A stretch of DNA of 64,000 nt, taken from Dokdonella_A sp046347015. Its GTDB lineage: Bacteria; Pseudomonadota; Gammaproteobacteria; Xanthomonadales; Rhodanobacteraceae. Position 1 is the stretch's first letter, and the number at the start of each line of letters is the position of its first letter. Positions 57,418-64,000 of this stretch are shown piece by piece. The notes beneath the pieces were generated by a model that was not told the origin of the DNA, did not search any database, and worked only from the letters and a program-made list of their open reading frames with translations. The position numbers and the translations under genes are program-made. The stretch lies in NCBI GenBank assembly GCA_046347015.1, contig JAXMHA010000013.1:13595-77594 (forward strand). Direction: 5' to 3'.

Positions 57418-59924
57418 TGCATGCCGGCTCCAGTCAAGTGATTAAGGATCTTGACCGACGCCGGCATGTGTAAAACCAAGCTTTGTGTAACAGCGCGGGT
57501 GATAAGGAGGAAATTTTGCACAAGCAGGCAATCAACAAGCCCCTACCCGAGGCCGCCCTTGTCGAAAAGATAGTCAATTGTTGCGATGCTCGCCTTATGT
57601 GCGAATGCCTAGTTCGTGAAATCAATCCCGAGTCATCCGAAGCGCCTCCAGAGTGTGCGTGACGCCGTCGCGATGTTCTTTGAGAACCGACGAGCCCCAA
57701 CCAATGAGTGTGGATCTCTCGTGAATTGGTCCGCTTCGCAGCGAACCGAGCAATCGAGATTTTATCACCATCGCCGCGACAGGTGACAAGCCTACTCGTG
57801 GGCTGCGCACGGGACACATGTGTCTGACGATCGTCGATCAGGGCGAAGGTCGATCACCCGTTACGGTTACCCAAAACGATCTTGTCTCTCAACGAAAAGA
57901 ACAAGCAACGTATTCAGTTCGTCCAAGGCAAATTCAACATGGGCGGGTCAAGGGCCCTGCGGTTCTGTGGCACTATTGGTCTACAGCTCGTGATTACCCG
58001 GCGACATCCAGACCTGGCGAAACGCGAGCTCTTGGCTGACCCAAGCGCCGGAGAGTGGGCGGTAACAGTGGTGCGCCGCGAGGAACCGAAGCAATCGAAC
58101 GCTTGAACCTATCCATTCGAGTTCACATATCTCGCTCTGTTGGAGCCGACAGTCTCCCCCGGAAGGGCGAGTCTACGGTTCGCGGCGAATACTTTGCCGC
58201 TAATGCCAGAACATGATGAAGCATATAGAACGATATCGTGGGGAACTGCCCTTAAGCTCTTCGAATGAGACTACGGTCAGTCAAAGCAATGTGCTCTTAC
58301 CAGAGCGGCTGATGTACGCGCTCGAGCGCCTGTTGCCAGAAATCGCACTACCGGTTCGAATTCACGAATGTAGAGGTTACAAGGGCGATAAGAGCGGGCT
58401 TGGAGACTCCTATTGCTGGACTTGTCGTTCGCCTTGAGGATGGGAAAGGAGATAATCTTGAATATGGATTTCCATTATCAGTGCCGCTTCAGGTCGACGG
58501 GATACGCGATAGCTCGCATCTACGCCTTTAAAGAGGATCGAGCCACGGTTTCTGTACCTACGAGATGAAGGCGTGATCTTTGCCATCAACGGCCAGGCGC
58601 ATGGCTATCTACCGAAATCGATCTTCAGTCGACCCAAGGCGGTCAGGTGCCCCGCCTAAGGAATTCGCTACTCATTCTCATCGACTGCTCCACGACGCTA
58701 TCAGCGACGCAACGCGGACTTGTTCATGAGCAGTAGGGATCGCTACAGGCAAAAGCCCATACGCTTTGCGGTCGAGCGTGAGATTGAACGGCTTCGCTCG
58801 CACCAATCCGAGGATTGCGACGTCTGCAGCAGCAGCGACGGGAAGACGGCTGCAATCGAAGCTAAGCCAGGAAAAACCACTTGAAGAAGTCACTCGGGCA
58901 GATCTTCAATGCATCTCCCACACTTAGGACCCTTTTTTTGCGCGGCCAACGCCCGCGTCCATTTGCAGGCGATGCAGGTGGCGGCGGAGGAACTCGGGCG
59001 GACCAAACCCTCGCGGCAAAAGGATTTCGTAGGCAAAGGCACCCTACGTATTTCGCATCCTGAAAAAGTTGGGGAAGGAAAGATTTTTCAGCGAAATATT
59101 GAAGAGGTCGACGCTGCCGTATCCGGTTCGAGACGGATATGGAAAACGGCTTCTTTGCCCGCGCAACAGATCAAGGAACATTTGAACTAAATGTGGCTGA
59201 TTCAAACAGGGCTATCCTCGCTGCCCAGCTTTTCACTGACGCTCGAGGATGGCGCTGCTTATCTCAATATGGCTCTGCCAGGGAAGCACAGGCTGGGGAC
59301 AAGCTGATCTGAGCGTCCGTACATGATTCGACGCTTCTGCACCCGTTTGTTAACGTTATAACGCTGCTGGTTCTCCAGAAGCAGAAACGCCATCAGGATC
59401 AAAGAACATCGAAAGCCAGAGCATTCTGGCGGGCCTGGCAAAGCCCCGCCGAGCAAGGAATCAAGCTTCCGCCAATTATCGATGTCCATGAGAACGACGA
59501 ACACTGGAAAAAACACGGGTTTTGCCCATCACAGCATGTCGTGAATCTGATCCAGTGTTCGTGGACGGGAAAGAACGACTTGAGCACGTTTTACATCAAC
59601 GTGGACAATTCAGCGCTCAAAACGGAGATGAAGTACGGGAAGCAGGACCCAAGGCTCGCCGAAGCCAAATTCCGGTATGGAAATGTCCTACTTGGTCTCG
59701 CTATGTTGCATGACGACGAAAACGGCATCAATGATCCAGGCGGCGGTGATGGCGTCAGCGTCGAGGTGAGGGATCGACCTGACTCGCAGATAAGCATTCA
59801 AGATTCCACGATCCAGGCTATCGGATGCAGTTGCGCCCGTATTGTACCAATCATTGATCGGCTATCCGGGCTTAGTGAGGAAAACCTTGAGGAGATTGGG
59901 CGCTTGCAGGGCGAGGACGCCTAA
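57418..59924 (+). pseudogene. GHKL/HSP90-like ATPase, broken by many frameshifts
   Basis: AGGAG precedes ATG at 57418 (MQLLHAGSSQVIKDL). The protein of about 830 residues can be followed across frames: ALVEKIVNCCDARLMCECL (N-box, about 57567-57625); SVRDAVAMFFENRR; TIVDQGEGRSP (G1-like box, about 57824-57856); LNEKNKQRIQFVQGKFNMGG (lid/G2, about 57885-57945); ISWGTALKLFE; LPEIALPVRIHECRGYKGDK; and a long C-terminal region, HEND EHWKKHGFCPS to LSEENLEEIGRLQGEDA. The ATP-binding boxes place it in the GHKL superfamily. Related large ATPases occur in mobile defence-type islands. As written it cannot be translated. Confidence 0.72.
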
Positions 59925-59938
59925 CCCTTCAAGTAGCC

Positions 59939-61104
59939 TCATGAATCAGCACTAGTTCTCGTGAAGACAGGGCTTCCCTTGTAGTTCGCATACCAACTTC
60001 GCCCCGGCACTTCGCCATATTCGTTGCGAACCTTTATTTCGCAACTCCTGAAATCCTGCCCGTTCCTTAACACGAAGATAACAGCGTAGCTGCCGCTGAG
60101 GCTGGAGAAAGCGATCATCTGTGCCAAGATAGCACCGCGCTTCATTCGCCGCCGAACAGCCGAAAAACTCGCACCGGCTTTGTGAAAATAATCATCCTCG
60201 GCCAGCAAGACGACGATCACCAAAATTGTAATATGACGCGCGATCCGCATCGATTGCATCCTGCGATCAATACGGAGTGTCCGTTTCCTTTCTTCCATCC
60301 CGCCCCTTAGCGATGATATAGCATGAATCCCGGGATATGGCGGCGGCGATGTCACCGAGATCAGCTAATTTCACAGCTGCACAGGGTTTCATGCTCATCA
60401 AGTTGCTCACATCGCTTTGACAGGCACCGGCTTATGGCGTCGATGCCAGATGCCGTTATCGTCTCCGCAGTGTCATTTAATCCTTCGAGCATCTCCATTG
60501 TTGTTTGCACAATGCGATTGCGGAAATTCGAAGCAGTCGGAATCGAACGACGGCCGTTCGCAAAGCCATTGCCCAACCGTTGAGCAAAACGCATCGTGCA
60601 AAACACCGGATTCATCGGTTCCAAAACGTCATCCACTGCCGCAAGGCGAAGGAAATGGTCTTACGAAGCCACCGAGTTTCTGGTGCGCCATGTTGCGCGC
60701 CGGTATGTACGCCACAATTGAGCAAATCGGAGGCTCCGGAGTCATTGCAGCGGAGAGATGGCACTGTTATCGAGACCAGGCTAAAATCGCTTGTAATGAA
60801 GTGAGTGAGTCTCGTGACTTTCGCCTTAGTAATGAACACAGCGAGAGAATTGATGTCAGACCCGATTGCGCGGCGACCACTGACCATCGCTTCAAGGATG
60901 GTTGTTCCTCCGCCCATGTATGGGTCAAGCACCGCCTTCACGCTTGAGTAAGCTACATACAAGCACGAGCAAAAATTGGCGAAAAGCGCTGGGTAACGAT
61001 AGAACCGATGGGTGAGTCCACGAATCGGGAATTGCCCGATCGACAGCGGCAGCCTTGTAGCTTGCAAGCGCGTTCGTTTGAGAGTGATCATTGGTGGGCA
61101 GCAT
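59939..61104 (-). pseudogene. DNA methyltransferase (DPY..TSPPY type), frameshifted
   Basis: Pieces in order: MLPTNDHSQTNALASYKAAA (start 61104), HRFYRYPALFANF (about 61000), the SAM-binding VLDPYMGGGTTILEAM with GRRAIGSDINSLAVF (60945-60830), RFAQRLGNGF and TASNFRNRIVQTTMEML (60590-60490), the catalytic VTSPPPYPGIHA (about 60355-60320) and a C-terminal DYFHKAGASFSAVRRRMKRG (about 60200-60140). The motif order (SAM site first, then TSPPY) fits an amino-methyltransferase of DNA. At least three indels interrupt it. It converges with the ATPase gene; the 14-base gap suggests one module. Confidence 0.78.
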
Positions 61105-61743
61105 TCGTTCACCCGATCCACAGCTGAAAATCGCCCCGATCAAGCGTGTCTTCAATGGTATATGAAACGACGCTAGAACGAAAACGATTCCAAACCATTG
61201 CGGGCAGATTACACGGACATCAACTGTCGTGCACGTCACGCCACGATCTGCTCGTACGAGAACCCGGAATGTCAGTGCGCTGGCTCGCATGTTCCATGGT
61301 CATGGCGCAAACGCGCCCTTGGTGGTCAGTTCAAGGAAGGTGTTTCTCGTCCAGGTCACGCGTTTCCGTGATGTGTTCGGCCCGGAATTCGATATAGAGC
61401 GCGTCAGTGTCGCAGAGTATTTGACCTTCCATTGCACGAAACCTCAACCAAAGAACGCGTTGTGTGTAGTCTCGCCGTCGGACAGTAGCGACGCGGAGGT
61501 AGCGGCCATCGGCTTCGAAACCTTTGACCAACAACGGAGTCCGGCCGTCGGCTTGGGCTAAGCGCCTTTCGGGATGAGCGATCGTGCGCGATCCACGCGT
61601 CGGCGATCATCGCCCGATCAGGACGCGTTCGCGTGGACTGGAAGTACCGCGTGGTTTTCATCATGCGGCCCTCGGCAAGCAGGTGCAGCCGGGCAAAACC
61701 TCTGGGTTTCGGATCGCCGCTGCGCGGCGTCCGGAATGACGAG
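61105..61743. other. Island edge without an identifiable gene
   Basis: 639 bases between the methyltransferase and icmF. Open frames exist on both strands (for example 61229-61561 plus), but none has recognisable sequence or a convincing ribosome-binding site. Base composition changes from the A/T-richer island to GC-rich at about 61560. Near 61680-61745 there is a hairpin repeat. Confidence 0.45.
61710..61733. repeat. GC-rich hairpin downstream of icmF
   Basis: CGGATCGCCGC-TGC-GCGGCGTCCG folds into a near-perfect stem with a short loop, followed by GAATGACGA. It looks like the dispersed extragenic palindromes common in Xanthomonadales. Placed 10 bases after the icmF stop on the minus strand, it may protect the 3' end of the mRNA. 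Confidence 0.6.
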
Positions 61744-64000
61744 CTAAAATACGTCGCGGCAAGTTTCGTCCTGCATGTTCCGCCGGTACTCCCACCCACG
61801 TCGTACAGCGCATGGCTGATCTGCCCCAGCGAGTGGGTCTTGACCGCTTCCATCAGTGCTTCGAACACGTTCTTGCGCTCGCGGGCGGTGTCCTGCAGGT
61901 AGCGCAGGCCGTGGCCGTCGTGGACCGGGCTCACCGGCGCATCGGCGGAATCGACCTCGTGCGTGCGATCGGTTTCGCCTGCCGGCGCCAGCGCGTTGCG
62001 GGCTTGCTGGAAGGCCTGCACGTTGGCGATCTGCTGGTGCTTTTCTTCTTCGGTCGAGCGGATCAGTTCGATGGTGGCGGCGACTTCGCCGCCGTGTTCC
62101 CTGGGCAGGAAGGTGTTGACGCCGATCAGCGGCAGCGAACCGTCGTGTTTCTTGTGCTCGTAGTACAGCGATTCTTCCTGGATCTTGCCGCGCTGGTACA
62201 TGGTGTCCATCGCGCCGAGCACGCCGCCGCGGTCGCTGATGGCTTCGAACTCCTTGTACACGGCTTCCTCCACCATGTCGGTGAGGCGCTCGATGATGTA
62301 GCTGCCCTGCCACGGGTTCTCGTTGAAGTTGAGGCCGAGCTCGTGGTTGATGATGAGCTGGATGGCGACGGCGCGGCGCACCGATTCCTCGGTGGGCGTG
62401 GTGATGGCCTCGTCATACGCATTGGTGTGCAGCGAATTGCAGTTGTCGAACAGCGCGTACAGCGCCTGCAGCGTGGTGCGGATGTCGTTGAACTGGATTT
62501 CCTGCGCGTGCAGCGAGCGCCCGGAAGTCTGGATGTGGTACTTCAGCATCTGGCTGCGCGGTGACGCGCCGTAGCGCTCGCGCATCGCGCGCGCCCAGAT
62601 GCGCCGGGCGACGCGGCCGATGACGCTGTATTCCGGGTCCATGCCGTTGGAGAAGAAGAACGACAGGTTCGGCGCGAAGTCGTCGATCTGCATGCCGCGC
62701 GCGAGGTAGTACTCGACGATCGTGAAGCCGTTGGAGAGCGTGAACGCCAATTGCGAGATCGGGTTGGCCCCGGCCTCGGCGATGTGGTAGCCCGAGATCG
62801 ACACCGAATAGAAGTTGCGCACCCTGTGGTCGACGAAATACTGCTGGATGTCACCCATCATGCGCAGCGCGAACTCGGTACTGAAGATGCAGGTGTTCTG
62901 CGCCTGGTCTTCCTTCAGGATGTCGGCCTGCACGGTGCCGCGCACGGTGGACAGCGTGTGCGTCTTGATGCGTTCGTAGGTTTCCGCATCGACCAGCCAC
63001 TGCCCGCTCATGCCGAGCAGGCCAAGGCCGAGGCCGTCGTTGCCCTGCGGCAAGTCACCGTGGTAGCGCGGACGCTGCTTGCCCCTGTAGAACTCGTCGA
63101 TCTTCTTCTGCGCGTCGGCCCAGCGGGCGTCGTCTTCCTGCAGGTATTTCTCGATCTGCTGGTCGATCGCGGTGTTCATGAACATCGCAAGGATCATCGG
63201 CGCGGGGCCATTGATCGTCATCGACACGCTGGTCTTCGGATCGCACAGGTCGAACCCGGAGTACAGCTTCTTCATGTCGTCCAGCGTCGCGATCGACACG
63301 CCGGAGTTGCCGATCTTGCCGTAGATGTCCGGACGCGGCGCCGGGTCTTCGCCGTACAGCGTCACCGAGTCGAACGCGGTCGACAGGCGTGACGCGGGCT
63401 GGCCGAGCGACAGGTAATGGAAGCGCCGGTTGGTGCGCTCGGGCGTGCCTTCGCCGGCGAACATGCGGGTCGGATCCTCGCCGCTGCGGCGATACGGATA
63501 CACGCCGCCGGTGTACGGATACGCGCCCGGCAGGTTTTCCAGCATCAGGAAGCGGAGCTGGTCGCCCCAGTCGCGGGTCCGTGGCGGCGCGATCTTCGGC
63601 ACCTTCTGGTGCGACATGGTTTCGCGGTAGTTGTCGACCTTGATCGTCTTGCCGCGCACCTGGTATTCGTTGAACTCCGCCGTGACGGCTTCGCGCCGCG
63701 CGGGCCAGTCGCGCAACAGGTGGATGGCGTCGCTGGAGAGTTCCTTCACCGCTTCGTTGTAGCGTTGGCGAAGGACAACAACACTGCGGTCGGCGGCTTC
63801 TCCCCGCTCCCTTCGGGAGAGGGGTTGGGCGTGAGGGTTCGGATCTTGCGCGGTACTGTCGCCTGCGGTCAGCTTGGCTCCGGTCGTACCCTCGCCCTCG
63901 TTCCCTCTTCCGGAGGGAGAGGGATGCAAAGCTGCGCTGTCGTACAGATCCAGCGGCTTGGGCAGCGCGGGGGCGTCGAATTCCTTCAACGACTCATAAT
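61744..64000 (-). CDS. icmF: IcmF-like fused isobutyryl/methylmalonyl-CoA mutase, C-terminal part
   Basis: The frame is open to the window edge, so the N-terminal B12-binding and GTPase domains lie beyond 64000. The visible part is the acyl-CoA-binding mutase TIM barrel: LPGAYPYTGGVYPYRRSGEDPTRMFAGEG, STAFDSVTLYGEDP, GVSIATLDDMKKLYSGFDL, SVSMTINGPAPMILAMFMN. The substrate region matches the IcmF type of coenzyme-B12 mutase, which rearranges isobutyryl-CoA and butyryl-CoA. The family C-terminus GGEYRRNM is recovered only by adding one G at the GGG run 61791-61793, giving a stop at 61744; as written, the frame runs on to 61404. An in-frame repeat is inserted in the linker. Confidence 0.85.
63795..63925. 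repeat. Palindromic repeat pair inserted in-frame in icmF
   Basis: Two hairpins, TCCCCGCTCCC-TTC-GGGAGAGGGG (63801-63824) and CCCTC-TTCC-GGAGGGAGAGGG (63903-63923), bracket about 80 bases. This is the look of the intergenic repeats dispersed in Xanthomonadales genomes. Here it is translated as about 45 low-complexity residues (PSPSGRG, QPLSRRERGE) in the linker before the mutase barrel. Confidence 0.75.

Noticed and set aside
57516..57662. Small plus-strand gene with AAGGAGG and TTG start
   Set aside because: At first it looked like a 48-residue gene, but its residues (ALVEKIVNCCDARL) are the N-box of the ATPase and continue in other frames on both sides.
57434..57817. Minus-strand frame of 127 codons in the island
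   Set aside because: The plus strand over the same bases carries the N-box region of the GHKL ATPase; the minus frame shows no family sequence.
59939..60298. Independent small minus-strand gene with AAGGGG before ATG at 60298
   Set aside because: The sequence continues the methyltransferase directly from TSPPPYPG, so the apparent start is coincidental.

Overview
The window is GC-rich proteobacterial chromosome, most like Lysobacterales/Xanthomonadales (Rhodanobacteraceae or Xanthomonadaceae). This is inferred from the gene order thrS-infC-rpmI-rplT-pheS-pheT-ihfA-merR-tRNA-Pro, typical of gammaproteobacteria, and from the family mix: egtB/egtD, MddA, a DUF3011 protein, an IcmF-type mutase and many secreted repeat proteins. 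There is no rRNA, CRISPR array or complete prophage.

Layout. 1-4.3 kb: a 5'-truncated HNH nuclease, a CLC chloride channel with CBS domains, a PsiF-like protein and proline iminopeptidase. 4.3-12.5 kb: a minus-strand translation block with tRNA-Pro(GGG) and a divergent tRNA-Val(GAC). infC starts with AUC. thrS has a leader that looks like an attenuator. 12.5-15.5 kb: small housekeeping genes (membrane protein, ThpR-like phosphodiesterase, YbiI-like zinc finger) and a GAF-GGDEF diguanylate cyclase. 15.6-18.7 kb: glutathione S-transferase and the ergothioneine pair egtB-egtD. 18.8-28.1 kb: exported proteins, an M14 carboxypeptidase, a sortilin-like beta-propeller protein, a FrnE-like DsbA and a PTP-like phosphatase. 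28.5-33.4 kb: a very large secreted multidomain protein split by one frameshift. 33.6-51.3 kb: transporters (MFS, TerC), a periplasmic binding protein, a winged-helix regulator with its own operator, two related TPR proteins, a beta-helix protein, an RCC1-repeat protein, an esterase, a CPBP protease, and mddA divergent from an AraC regulator.

51.4-61.8 kb is different: almost every gene is broken by several frameshifts, some at homopolymer runs. The broken genes are a CPBP protease, a histidine phosphatase, a DUF5117-type zinc metalloprotease and a REP-associated tyrosine transposase. They are followed by an A/T-richer island holding an HTH-like gene, an intact 98-residue gene, a GHKL/HSP90-like ATPase and a convergent DNA methyltransferase. 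This island looks like a horizontally acquired, defence-type module. The window ends inside an IcmF-like fused mutase whose linker carries an in-frame palindromic repeat and whose C-terminus has a one-base frameshift.

Most notable signals: (1) three unrelated secreted proteins share a short C-terminal IFxDGF(D/E) tail; (2) the broken GHKL ATPase/methyltransferase island; (3) the thrS leader with a Thr-Thr mini-ORF, terminator and possible antiterminator; (4) a ~77-bp inverted-repeat element in two copies, each starting on a stop codon between convergent genes.
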